From Lolium rigidum (Eukaryota > Streptophyta > Magnoliopsida > Poales > Poaceae): a stretch of DNA of 64,000 nucleotides. Under the pieces are notes generated by a model. The model was not told the origin of the DNA. It made no database searches and saw only the letters and a program-made list of their open reading frames with translations. Of this stretch, positions 54,601 to 64,000 are shown piece after piece. Position 1 is the first letter of the stretch. The number at the start of each line of letters is the position of its first letter. The position numbers and the translations under genes are program-made. The DNA is taken from positions 395,356,249-395,420,248 of the forward strand of contig NC_061510.1 of assembly GCF_022539505.1 (NCBI RefSeq), written 5' to 3'.

Positions 54601-57600
54601 ACCCAGCGGCACCTATATGGCCCGCTCCGCCTACCTCGCCACGTTCCAGGGATCCATGCCTTGCCCCGCCGGGAAGCACACTTGGAAAGCTTGGGCGCCT
54701 CCCCGGGTCAAATTCTTTCATTGGCTTGCCTACCAAAACTGCTGCTGGACAGCGGATCGTTTGGCGAACAGAGGCCTGCAACACCATGCTAGATGCCTGC
54801 TATGCGACCAAGAACCAGAGACCATGCGCCACCTGCTCATCGAGTGTTCATTCACCAAGCAGATATGGCATAAGGCCTTAGCCTGGCTGCGTATCCCATG
54901 CCGGCCTCCGGAGGACGCGGACGCATCTATCTTCGCCTGGCTGGACACTGCTAAGCGCTTAGCTCCGAAACCGATGCATAAGGGACTGGGGTCTGCTGCG
55001 CTGCTGGTGCCTTGGATGGTTTGGAAGCACAGGAACAACTGCGTTTTCGAGCGAGGGCGGCCTTCGGTCGCCGACCTTGTGCGTGACATCCAGTGCGAGG
55101 CTAGGCTCTGGGCACAGGCGGGCGCCACCGGGCTTGGCGTCGTTATTCCAACAACCTGGGATGTACACTAGGCTTTCTCTTGGCTATCACCTGTAACTCA
55201 CCTCCTAGGAGGCTTGTAAACTTGTTTCCCCCTATCTTTTCAATGAAATGAAACGCAAAGAGTTCTTTGCGTTTTCTCGGGAAAAAAAAAGCCTACTCAT
55301 GTGTGTTTTGGATTCTCTTTAAGCTCAGACATAATTAAATACATGCTGTCCGACAAAGTCGGTCACACTGTTTGATAAACTGATAAATCAATTATCTGTA
55401 TGAACAATGTGATAAATTAGCCTACTTAAACTTTTATTTATTCATACATAGAGAAATGAATGATGAAGGCAATTGACTGTGTATCCTATGTTTGTTTTTT
55501 CAAATTAACCCCATGTTGTATTAAAATCTAAAAGGGCACTACAACCCCAAAGAAAGGGCCCCAGTAAATCAACTTACATAGCTGCCCTTTGGCTCATGTT
55601 TAAGGGCAGCTAAGTCATTTGTTGCAAAATGATATCTACCATGACATGCAATTTAAGTAAATATGAAGACATGCTGGCTCATTTTAGTTAGTGCGCGGAA
55701 CTGAGAGTGCCACATAACTCACTGTGAGGACAACTTAGCTATTATCCTAATGTTTTTTTCTCAGGATGATAAGTACTACCTCCGTCCAAAAATAAGTGTC
55801 TTAGTTCTGTCTAGATACAGATGTATCTAGGTACATTTTAGGTGTAGATACATCCGTATCTAGCAAAAGTTGAGACACTTACTATTGGATGGAGGGAGTA
55901 GTTTTCTAGCTGTGCCTTGTTGAGATTTAGTGATGGTGACACTTGATTATCACTTACTAGTTACTACAGATTTACAGTTCCTACATGGAAAGGTAACTGA
56001 TTCTGAAGAGAACACAGCAAGGGACTGAAAAATTAACAACTATAGGAATAGAAAACATTCATTTTTGCTACTGAACTATTTGCAACTCTCACTCTGTTCT
56101 CTAAACAATTTTCTGTCACTCTTAACCCTGCCCCAACCCCAAGGTATAGTTAAAGCATTCCCCCCTGTCTGATTTTGACACTGTTTTAATGTTGTGGATG
56201 ATGGTTTAACCCGAGAGGCTCGCACCTCAACCTGGTTTTGCACAAGCGGGTCCGACATCACCTTCCTCCCTCGCTCCCCTCCAGTTTCTCTACTCCAACT
56301 CATCCTATCATCACAGGCCAACCCTGTGCTGTTCACACCTCTCTCCAGTTCCTGACCATGAGAAACTCATTCCCAGCGGCCTTGACCGTGAGGCTACTTA
56401 AGAAGAGCAGTTTGCAGATTTGCTCCAGATGAAGGCGCTGGAGCATCTCCCACCGGCAGCAGTCATTCACAGGCCTGAGCAAGCCTGAGGATAGCTCCAT
56501 ACCTGTCCTTCCGCCTCACTGTCCTATCTGTTATTGGGTTTGTCTTCGCATTTCTCGTGTCATTGTTTGTTTGATGAAGTCTAGTATTTGCCGGTGGTTC
56601 ATTGACTGCTTGTCAAAATAAGCTGTAATACAAGTAGATACTGTATTACATGGTACTAGATGCTATTATGAGTACCGATGGCGATGGCTTGTGAAACTAA
56701 TGTGTAGAACAAGCCATGTTGAAATGTGTGTTTGGCTTCTAAAACTAATCTAGCCTACATATGTGTGTTTTGGCTTCTCTTCAAGCTCAGACTTAATGAA
56801 ATGCACCCTGTCCGACGAAGTCACTCACACAGTTTGATAAAGCGATAAATCAGATTTATCTGTATGAACAACGTGATAAATTAGCCTACTAACTTAGTTA
56901 AACTTTTATTTGGATTATACATAGAGAAATTAATGATGAAGTGGATTGACTGTATCCCATGTTTGTTTTGTTCAGATTAACCCCATGTTGTATTAAAAGT
57001 TTAAAACCTGAAAGGGTACAACAGCCTCAAAGAAAGGGCCACCCAGTAAACCAACTTACATAGCTGCCTTTTGGCTCATGTTTAAGGGTGGTAAGTCATT
57101 TGTTGCAAAATGATACCTACCATGACATGCAAACTAGGTAAATGTGATGACATTCTGGCTCATTTTTGTTAGTGTGCAGAACTGGGAGTGTCACATAACT
57201 CACTGCGGTCTTACAGGACAACTTAGCTATTATCCCAGTGTTTTTTCTCCGGATAATTAGCAGTTCTCTAGCTGAGCATTGCTGAGATTTAGTGCTGGTG
57301 ACACTTGATTATAGCTTACTAGTTACAACAGATTTACAGTTCCTACATGGCAAGATAACTGATTCTGAAGAGAACGCAGTTGATCAAGGCACTGAAAAAG
57401 TAACAAGTATAGCTGAAAGAAACCGTTCAAATTTTTTTTTACGATTTACGCCCGTAGGCAGTGGCGGAGCTTGACAAGAAACATTGGGCGGGCCAAAACA
57501 TATTTTTTGAAGAGAAAACAACACAGAGCAGTGAGTTTGGACATAATTGATGGAGTTTTAGCGCTAGATAATCGTTTGATAGAGGAGAAAATGATTTGGG

Positions 57601-60487
57601 GCTGGGCAAACCATGGCACGGTTTTGTTTCAGCATAGCTCCGCCAGTGCCCGTAGGCATAGTGGCATACATTACTAACAATACAGAGTTGAAACACATAC
57701 AAGCAACAGAAAACAAGGAGGCCAGAGAAGGAGAGCACCAGCAGCTGGTCCACATTTTTGCTCCTAAACTATTTGCAACCCTTACTCTTTTCCCTAAACA
57801 ACTTTGCGTCACTCTGATTTTGACACTGAAGCATTCTCCCCCTATCTGATTTTGACACTGTTTTAATGCTGTGGAAGATGGTTTAGGCCGAGAGGCTACG
57901 CACCTCACCCTGGTTTTGCACAATCAGTGCTACGTCACCTTCCTCCCCCTCTCCCCTCTTGATTCTCTACTCCAACTCATCCTATCATCACAGGCCAATC
58001 CCAAAATCCAATCTTGTGCCGTTCACACCACTCTCCAATTCCTGGCAATGAAAAACTTGTTCCTAGAGGCCTTGACTGTGAGGACCGGCAGCAGTCGCAT
58101 GTCTTCACAGGCCTGAGCAAGCCCACTGATAGCTCCATGCTGCGATACCTGTCTGTCCGCCTCAATTTTCTATCCTTTATTGGATCTGTCTTTGCATTTC
58201 TCGTGTCAATGTTTTGTTTGACGAAGTCTAGTATTAGCCCATGAGGTGTTTGATGAATTTTTGGTGGTGCATTGCTTGTCAAATAAGGTATAATACGAGT
58301 AGATAGCTAGATACTATAAAATGTTCTGAAACTAATAGATACTATATTACATGGCACGAGACTTGTGAAACTAATGTGTAGAACAAGCCTAGTTGAAAAG
58401 TTTGTATGGCTTCTGAAACTAATTTGCAGAACAAGCCTAGAATTCTGAAACTAATGTGTAGAACAAGCCTAGTTGAAATGTGTTTTTCACTTCTGAATAA
58501 TGTGTATAACAAGCCTAGTCGAAAATATGTGTTTTGACTTGTCTTTAAGATCACACATAATGGAACACAACCAGTTCGTTAAAGTTGGTTACATAGTTTG
58601 GTGAAGTGATAAATAAGGATATTGTGTATGAACAATGTGATATATTAGGCGACTATCTTAATTGTACTTTTGATTGGATTGTGTGTAGCAAAATTATGAA
58701 CTGGACTGACTGTGTAGCCTATTTTTTTGTGTTCAAATAAACCCCATGTTGTATTAAAACCTGAAAGGGTACAACAGCCCCCAAAGAAAGGCAACACAGT
58801 AAATTAACTTACATAGCTGCCCTTTGGCACGCGTTTAATGGCAGCTAAGTCATTTGTTGCGAAATGATACCTACCACGACACATAAACTAAGTGAATATA
58901 AGGATATGCTGGATCATTTTAGTTAGTGCGTGGAACCGAGAGTACCACATAACTGACGACTGTCTCCAGGGCAACTTAATTATTGGCCGGATGTTTTTTC
59001 TCAGAATTATTTGTAGTTCTCTAGCTGTGCTTTGATGAGGATTTGAGATGCGTGACACTTGATTATCACTTACTAGTTACTACTATAGATTTGCAGTTCC
59101 TACATGGTAAGGTAACTGATTCTGAAGAGAACAGAGTTGATCATGGGACTGGCAGATTAAAGACTATAGTTTAAAGAAAAACTTTCATTTTTTGTCCGTA
59201 AACTATTTGCAATGCACACTTTATTCCCTATGCAATATTTGGTTATTCTTAGTCCCATAAAGTATAGTCAGTGAAAATATTTTCCCCTGTTTGGTTTTGA
59301 CACTTGTAATGGCCCATTGTGTTGTGGACTTATGGGTATGGCATGAATGTACTACAAATGATAACAGCAACTTATTTCTTCTTTTAAATTGACATCAACG
59401 ACATGAATGTACAACTGATAGTAGCATTTTAATAGGGGAATTGGCTGTACAACATGGAGAAACCATAGGAACCCATTTGAAAAGTAAAGCCAGGACTTGT
59501 CACTAGTATTGGAGTGCAAGTATTTAGTTAGGATTAGGAGGATGGATGAACATGTAGATCTTCTTGTCAAGTTCATCCTTCTTTGCCTCAAACCATGTTG
59601 CTTACCTCCTGCCTGCCTTGCACTAATACAAAGGTCAGTGTTGCCTCTACGCGAAATGTCTTTGACAACCTCCTACAAAATTTCAGTTTATAAACATTCA
59701 GAAAAACTCTGCACTCCCTTTTCACCAGAGCAGAAAAAAGTCCACTCGGAATGGATTTCTGTAGTGTGCAGGAGATGGAATAGAGAGGGGGAGATCGATA
59801 GAGGAGGGGGTGGGCAGGAAGAAGGTGATTCTGCATCCACGTGCAAAAAATCAGGATAATTCGGAAATCAAGTGATGTACTATTTAGCATTTGAAACAGT
59901 TGTTTTTGCATTCTGATGACTGATAGGTTTGTGATGACGTTTATAGTCATTTTTCAGTGATGTGGTTAAAATTTAAATTGCCCATTGTACTGTAGTGTCA
60001 GCAATTTAATCATCTCTCTTCAGGATGCTTCATTCTATATACATATAACTTTATTTGTACTATTGGTTTCTCCAGGAACATGGTGCCTGTGCCATTCATC
60101 ATCCTCTACCTGAAGAAACTCGCCACCTTTCTCTCGCAAAGAAGTGCTTCTGCGACCCGGATTATGGATCTCCTCTTTGAGCGGGCACGGCGGAAGGCTG
60201 CGCCTGTGGAGGAATTCCAATGGCTTGGGTTGATGCTGTTTGTTGCTGTTCCATTCCCAGGCACCGGAGCATGGACCGGCGCTATAATTGCATCAGTTCT
60301 GGGCATGCCTTTCTGGTCAGGTCTGTCTGCGAATTTCGTGGGGGTCGTCCTAGCAGGGTTGCTGGTAAATTTGCTCATGAATCTTGGGTTAAAGTACGCC
60401 ATAGTCACTGGTGTACTTCTTTTCTTTGTATCAACTGTGATGTGGGGAGTCCTTCGGTCTCTCAAGAAGTCATTGAATACAGAATGA
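48614..60487 (+). CDS. Plastid-type small multidrug-export (COG2426-like) membrane protein
   Basis: Exon 1 is 48614-49107 and exon 2 is 60076-60487, joined in phase (CTCGG|GTTTGC ... CTCCAG|GAACAT) for 301 residues. The N-terminus (MAMAASLLTAAPSLLSSASP) is Ser/Ala/Arg-rich with few acids, like a chloroplast transit peptide. The mature part matches the Sm_multidrug_ex family: ATLPVLELRGAIPAGYWMRL, then NMVPVPFIILYLKKL, FVAVPFPGTGAWTGAIIAS and NFVGVVLAGLLVN. A terminal helix carries GLKYAIVTGVLLFFV. About four to five membrane segments are visible. Transport of drugs is only the family name; the real substrate in plants is unknown. The 10,968-bp intron consists of tandem units with nested LINEs and MITEs, and exon 2's end is duplicated downstream. 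Without splicing, exon 1 would read to a stop at 49294. Confidence 0.88.
49858..51400 (+). mobile_element. 5'-truncated LINE (L1-type) in the intron, copy 1
   Basis: The relic ORF (49860-51283) covers the C-terminal end of reverse transcriptase (RLFGQASGLQVNYAKSSATV, LPLTYLGIPL) and the zf-RVT region (KFFHWLAVKDRCWTAECLRR, RCLLCDQEPETIQHLLLACP). It has in-frame stops (for example at 50074) and frameshifts, and ends VDWDVH. The 3' tail has a hairpin (51365-51385) and poly(A) at 51390-51399. Compared with the other intron units, about 85 bp of target sequence is missing at the insertion. Confidence 0.88.
52290..55290 (+). mobile_element. 5'-truncated LINE (L1-type) in the intron, copy 2
   Basis: The relic ORFs start in the endonuclease C-terminus (LVLLDRVLCTADWEEHH, VVSDHSPLLL). 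They continue through the linker (ASLKDGDANTSFFH) and reverse transcriptase (FRPISLIHLMAKLFAKVLSL, KLDLARAFHSIAW, GLRQGDPLSPQLFILAVDTL), then zf-RVT (54170-55171, ending TTWDVH). The catalytic YADD reads YADG at about 53660, and the region between the linker and FRPISL lacks the usual KAPGPDGF segment. A frameshift near 53090 and a stop at 54192 complete the damage. The tail has a hairpin (55251-55274) and poly(A). It is the same family as copy 1. Confidence 0.9.
55776..55898. mobile_element. Stowaway MITE in intron unit 2
   Basis: CTACCTCCGTCCAAAAATAA and its partner GACACTTACTATTGGATGGAGGGAG are inverted repeats flanked by TA. The other intron units have an empty site here, so insertion followed the unit duplication. 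Confidence 0.88.
57459..57648. mobile_element. hAT-type MITE with 8-bp target duplication
   Basis: CCCGTAGG occurs at 57451-57458 and 57649-57656. Terminal repeats CAGTGGCGGAGC and GCTCCGCCAGTG are inverted with one mismatch. The 190-bp interior contains GCGGGCCAAAACA and GGGCAAACCATGGCACGG and is non-coding. Confidence 0.88.
59301..60075 (+). other. Intron 3' part before exon 2
   Basis: Unrelated to the tandem units. It contains short coding-like frames without domains and ends in a good acceptor (TTGGTTTCTCCAG at 60063-60075). Confidence 0.5.
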
Positions 60488-61391
60488 TGATTGAGTCCAG
60501 GTTGAAATGTTTCTGGAACATTTTTTGTCCTTCCGAGGGATGTTAGTTGCAACTAAACTGTCAACTTGTAGTCTTGTGAGGGATGATACTTATTCCTGAT
60601 GTTCAACTGAAGCTTTTGAATTTCTTCAGTTTGTAACACGGAAAAACGGGAAATAGCAGAGTGACAGTTGTACAATGCGCTGAGTGTGCATGAATCATCA
60701 TTGTGTTACAACTGAGTTGAGTTGTTTCTGGCGCATTTTTGTATTGTCAGTTTCAAGAGGTAATCCACCGATCCTCGTGGGGGATGTTTAGTTGCAAGAA
60801 CCATTTCTTTCCTCGCACAATCTATGCGGTAAACTGTTAACTTAGTCTTTTGCAGTTTATTCGTCAAACAATCTTGGTTTGATGTACGCCATTGTCATTG
60901 GTGTACTTTTTTCTGTGTATGAACTGTCATGTGGAGGGTCCTTCGGTATCTCAAAAAGTCATTGAATACAAAATGATGTTATGACCGAGTCCAGGTTGAA
61001 GTGTTCCTGGTGTATTTTTCAGTGTTAGTTTGAAGAGATTTATCCTTGTATGGGATGCTAGTTGCAAGTAAACTGTCAACTTAGTCATTAGCTGTTAGTC
61101 ATCAAAAGAATCTCGGTACTTATTCATGGTGTTCAACTGAAGCTTTTGAATTCCTTCAGTTTGTAACACGGGAAAATGGGAAATAGCATAGTGACCGTCG
61201 TACAGTGTGCTGAGTGAGCATATAAATTTGATTATTGTGTTATTACTGAGTCCATTTTTATATTGTCAGTTTCAAGAGTTAATTTACCGATCCTCGGAGG
61301 GATGCTTAATTTTAAAGAACCGTTTAAACTTTTCTCGCATTATCAATGCAATAAACTGTTAGCTTAGTTTTTTGCAGTTCATTCGTCAAAG
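60391..61391 (+). repeat. Tandem duplication of the exon-2 end and 3' UTR (about 500 bp period)
   Basis: ATCTTGGGTTAAAGTACGCC at 60381 recurs as ATCTTGGTTTGATGTACGCC at 60881, followed by a decayed copy of the last coding segment (GTCATTGAATACAAAATGATG at about 60957). Later blocks such as GTTCAACTGAAGCTTTTGAA (60601 and 61129) repeat in register. The copy has frame damage and is non-coding. Confidence 0.82.
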
Positions 61392-61737
61392 AATGTGCGT
61401 TTTGGTTCACGCCTAGCCAATGTTTTGGGGCCAACCAAACAGCAGCCAGGGTATCGCAGGCGTACCAAAATTTTAGTAAGGGCCAGCATGGGCTTACAAC
61501 CAAATGTACACTCGGTACTTTATTCCTCATCTTTCACATTATCTAAAGAAAAACAAATCCCCATGTTCGACCTAGCCTGCATGAGCATGAATTTGATGAA
61601 GAAATAACGAGCGGAACATAACAAGAATCTGGTGGTCACTGACAAATCAAGAGCAAAATAGAACCGATCAAGTGTGTCATTTAGTTGTCATGACTAAATC
61701 GTGAGTAAAAGATTTCACATGTTTGTCTATCAAAACT

Positions 61738-61862
61738 CTAGTACGACAAGCTTTGTCCGGTTTCGGTGCTGGAGGGACAAGAACGGCGGTATCCTTTTGG
61801 CTCGTGCCAGTGTTTGTAGTCGTTGCTAGATGGTCTATATACCTATTTGTAATCTTCATTAC
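61738..61862 (+). mobile_element. Fragment of the 62460 retroelement family (3' end)
   Basis: It aligns with 62916-63045: TACGACAAGCTTTGTCCGG, GCTGGAGGGACAAGAACGGC, then TGTTTGTAGTCGTTGCTAGA and ACCTATTTGTAATCTTCATT. It is a 5'-truncated copy. Confidence 0.75.
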
Positions 61863-62058
61863 ATTTTAGGTTCCTTGTACTGCATGGATGCTTGTCAATG
61901 GATCTGTTAGCAAAAAGCAAAGACCTCACACGTAGAAGATTTTAATTGTCGCCGAGCAAATCACAACTTAGTGTGAAACATATTGTTGGACTAAGAAATA
62001 AATTAGGGCTGATGGACAACACTAAATGGACATGAAGCGAGAAGCGAGTTCATAAGTA

Positions 62059-62362
62059 CTTTCCCCGTTCACTATAAAACATTTTGGCTAAATAAAAGAA
62101 ATATATATAAAAAAAAGCAAAATTGCTAGACTGAGAACGAAAGCTCGTCTTTGCATCGTGACTAATATTTGTTTATCACAACACTAAATGGACTTAGATT
62201 TGCATCGTGATTCATGCACTTAACTTGCAAGTTAGGTTGTAACTGTGATTTTTTCAGTTACAAATAAGGTTGGAACTACGAAAATATCTCTGAATCGTCA
62301 GTTGCAACATGGGCTGCAATTGAGATACTTTGACATAATTATACTCTCAGTGGACGGAGAAC
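62059..62362. mobile_element. Diverged Stowaway-like MITE
   Basis: The left end CTTTCCCCGTTCACTATAA and right end TTATACTCTCAGTGGACGGA then GAAC form imperfect inverted repeats flanked by TA. An internal TAAATGGAC phrase is repeated. Confidence 0.55.
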
Positions 62363-62459
62363 TAGTCAGACCCTAAAAACAAAAGAGCTGGATAGTATTA
62401 TTTCTACACAAGCACATCTTCACAAATATTTTCCCCTTGACCTAAACACTCTTGTTGTT

Positions 62460-63102
62460 AGGAGGAGGCGATTGTGAGGCGGCCAGAAAAACCCATCTAG
62501 GGTTCCGTCTCCTCGCCGGCAATGTCGGCGGTCCGCTCCACCTCCGGTGGCCTTGGAGCCTTGGAGGTGTGGCTGACCACGGCTTCTCGCCGGCGGGAGG
62601 GTTTTGTCCTTTGTTAGATTGTTTTCAGTGTCTTCTTCAGGATGGTGAGGTGATGGCTACATCCTGAAGTTAGAATAAAGTCCTCCCCGCCCTATCCTCG
62701 CTCTGGTGGTGTGTCTAGCATTGGCGGAGGGTGCGTGAAGTCGTGTGCCTGGCGGATCTCCTGGGATCTGGTCGGTTTTCGTATTCGGTTGTGTGGTTTC
62801 AGGTTAGTGTCTTCCGATCTACGGTTGTCATGTTTGGCGATGGTTGCTGCTCTGGTGCGCTGATCCTTTGGGGCCTTAGCACGATAACTTCTAGTTTATC
62901 TACTACAACAAGTTCTACTACGACAAGGTTTGTCCGACTCCGGTGATGGAGGGACGAGGATGGCGGCATGTATTCGGCTCGCGTCAGTGTCTGTAGTCGT
63001 AGTTAGGTGGTCCAATAACCTACTTGTAATTTTTATTACTTTTAAATCTGTTTGTACTGCTATTGATGATTATGAATAGATTGGCGGAATTTTCGCAAAA
63101 AA
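62460..63102 (+). mobile_element. Non-autonomous non-LTR retroelement with 16-bp target duplication
   Basis: AAACACTCTTGTTGTT occurs at 62444-62459 and 63103-63118. The 643-bp body ends TTTTCGC followed by A residues, and its 3' part contains ACTACGACAAGGTTTGTCCG, GTGTCTGTAGTCGTAGTTAG and TACTTGTAATTTTTATTAC, a recurrent grass retroelement tail. No reverse transcriptase is encoded, and I see no clear pol III boxes. Confidence 0.85.
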
Positions 63103-63118
63103 AAACACTCTTGTTGTT

Positions 63119-63481
63119 GGTATGCGTGAATTAAGTCAGACTTAATTTGAGGTGTGGCCGGTCAGCATATATGAAAGTTATAGCACAACGCGACGGTGGA
63201 CAGAGGCAGCGGTTTCCAAATCCCCGTTGAACCCTTGGCAGCCCGGTCTAGTTCAGATGGCGCGGCAGAAGTTGCTACGTCGGCGTTGAGAAGAGAAATG
63301 CCTCCACGAACGATAGTCATGATTCATGAACACCCCATGGCCTCCTCCCCGAGCTGTAGCGTCATCTCGCATCTCTTCTCCGTACCGTCTCCTCTCTTCG
63401 AGAAAGAAAAATGGGACCGGCCAGGGCTAGCCCATGGCGGCATAATTTTTCATACAAGGTGAGGTAGTCGACTCATCGCTG
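63119..63481. other. Unclassified DNA between retroelement and DNA element
   Basis: A short frame at 63196-63462 has no recognisable domain. Nothing else can be supported. Confidence 0.35.
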
Positions 63482-63982
63482 CCGTTAGGCTGTTTGGCAG
63501 AGGAGGCGGCGGCGAAGAAGAAGGCGAAAGCCCGAGCAAAGGCGGAGGTGCAGGCGGCGTACACCGACGACGAGGAAGACCTGAAGGGCGACTCGTCAGA
63601 GAGGCACACAAGCTCGTCGGACGTGGCAAGCTCGTCGGAAGCAACAAGCTCCTCGAAAGAGGTGACAAGTAAGAAGCGCCGCCGTGACGATGGCAAGGCC
63701 GGACCCTCTAAGAAAAAGTAGATTGTTTCTGTAATTTGTTTAAAAATTAGTTTGAATCTCTATTTGTAGTTAATATGTCTAATTTGTTTCCAATATTGCA
63801 CTATTTCAGTGGAATTTGATCATGAAATTGTGATGCGTTTGAGTAGAATGTGTCTGAAAGTACCCAGACACAAATGATCAAGCGTGGCCTAACGGCCAAT
63901 TTTGCGTCCCGTCCCGATGCAAACGGATGCACCCGGTTAATTTTAACGTCTGAAATGCGTCGGGCCGCTGAAAATGCCCTTA
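63482..63982 (+). mobile_element. Right part of a DNA transposon with a Lys/Glu/Ser-rich ORF tail
   Basis: The terminus reads GGGCCGCTGAAAATGCCCTTA, a common Harbinger-like grass element end. The ORF at 63494-63721 (75 codons from its first Met) is Ala/Lys-rich, then acidic (YTDDEEDLKGDSSE), Ser-rich, and ends KKRRRDDGKAGPSKKK, a nuclear-localisation-like tail. The N-terminal part and left end of the element are missing or replaced. Confidence 0.5.
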
Positions 63983-64000
63983 TAATCTACAAAAGCACCC

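Larger units (their letters stand above)
49061..59300 (+). repeat. Intron-filling tandem array (about four units of ~1.4 kb)
   Basis: Shared blocks recur in the same order: an exon-1-end-like piece (49061-49107; copies at about 51955-52010, 56500-56540 and 58130-58190), AACAAGCCTAGTTGAAATGT (49317, 52220, 56705, 58382), and CTTACATAGCTGCC (49829, 55573, 57056, 58808). They continue with GACAACTTAGCTATTATCC (51481, 55731, 57218, 58971), and TCCAACTCATCCTATCATCACAG (51807, 56296, 57972). Units differ by inserted LINEs and MITEs. Removing those leaves roughly 1.35-1.45 kb per unit. The oldest copy is the real exon-intron junction; the last unit runs toward exon 2. Confidence 0.82.

Noticed and set aside
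54170..55171. A 333-codon host gene
   Set aside because: It is the zf-RVT C-terminal part of a LINE, continuous with reverse transcriptase upstream and a poly(A) tail downstream.

Overview
This window looks like nuclear DNA from a large-genome pooid grass, most likely a Triticeae species (wheat, Aegilops, barley or rye relatives). The reasons are the very high and nested transposon load, an Au-type SINE, Stowaway and Tourist/Harbinger MITEs, a CACTA element, Gypsy and Copia LTR elements, and GC-rich first exons in the few real genes. The identity is inferred from sequence style; no database search was possible.

Layout. 1-6067: a non-autonomous Gypsy-type LTR retrotransposon on the minus strand, its outer LTR cut by the window start. 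6068-10133: Harbinger-type DNA elements, one carrying an intact 157-residue B3-like ORF and one a PIF/Harbinger element with a perfect 24-bp TIR, TAA target duplication and a broken Myb-like ORF1. 10291-12902: a five-exon F-box gene whose C-terminus reads into a NASP-type SHNi-TPR region. 13-16.2 kb: MITEs. 16305-17543 (minus): an intronless F-box/DUF295 gene. 17658-20853: a non-autonomous Helitron with its first 190 bp duplicated, carrying two nested TAA-flanked MITEs. 20.9-27.1 kb: GC-rich tandem repeats, MITEs and two SINEs. 27293-28550: a three-exon h-type thioredoxin gene with the redox motif changed to WSEPG. 29-30 kb: a Harbinger-type end and an Au-like SINE. 30013-39785: a 9.8-kb CACTA element with GTT target duplication, no recognisable transposase, a captured hydrolase exon, a 105-residue membrane-protein ORF, and four 5S rRNA-derived repeats near its right end. 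41057-47537: a complete but dead Copia element with CTCAC target duplication. 48614-60487: a two-exon gene for a chloroplast-type small multidrug-export (COG2426-like) membrane protein, split by an 11-kb intron. 61.4-64 kb: SINE/LINE-like and DNA-transposon remnants.

How the pieces relate. Four host genes are credible (F-box-NASP, F-box/DUF295, thioredoxin-like, small multidrug-export protein); nothing suggests they share a pathway. Three of them have a DNA transposon ending within about 110-200 bp of the start codon, so their proximal promoters are transposon-shaped. The most unusual structures are the F-box/NASP fusion, the 11-kb intron built from about four tandem copies of a ~1.4-kb unit that each carry a decayed copy of the exon-1 end and its splice donor, and the CACTA element with its 5S-derived array.
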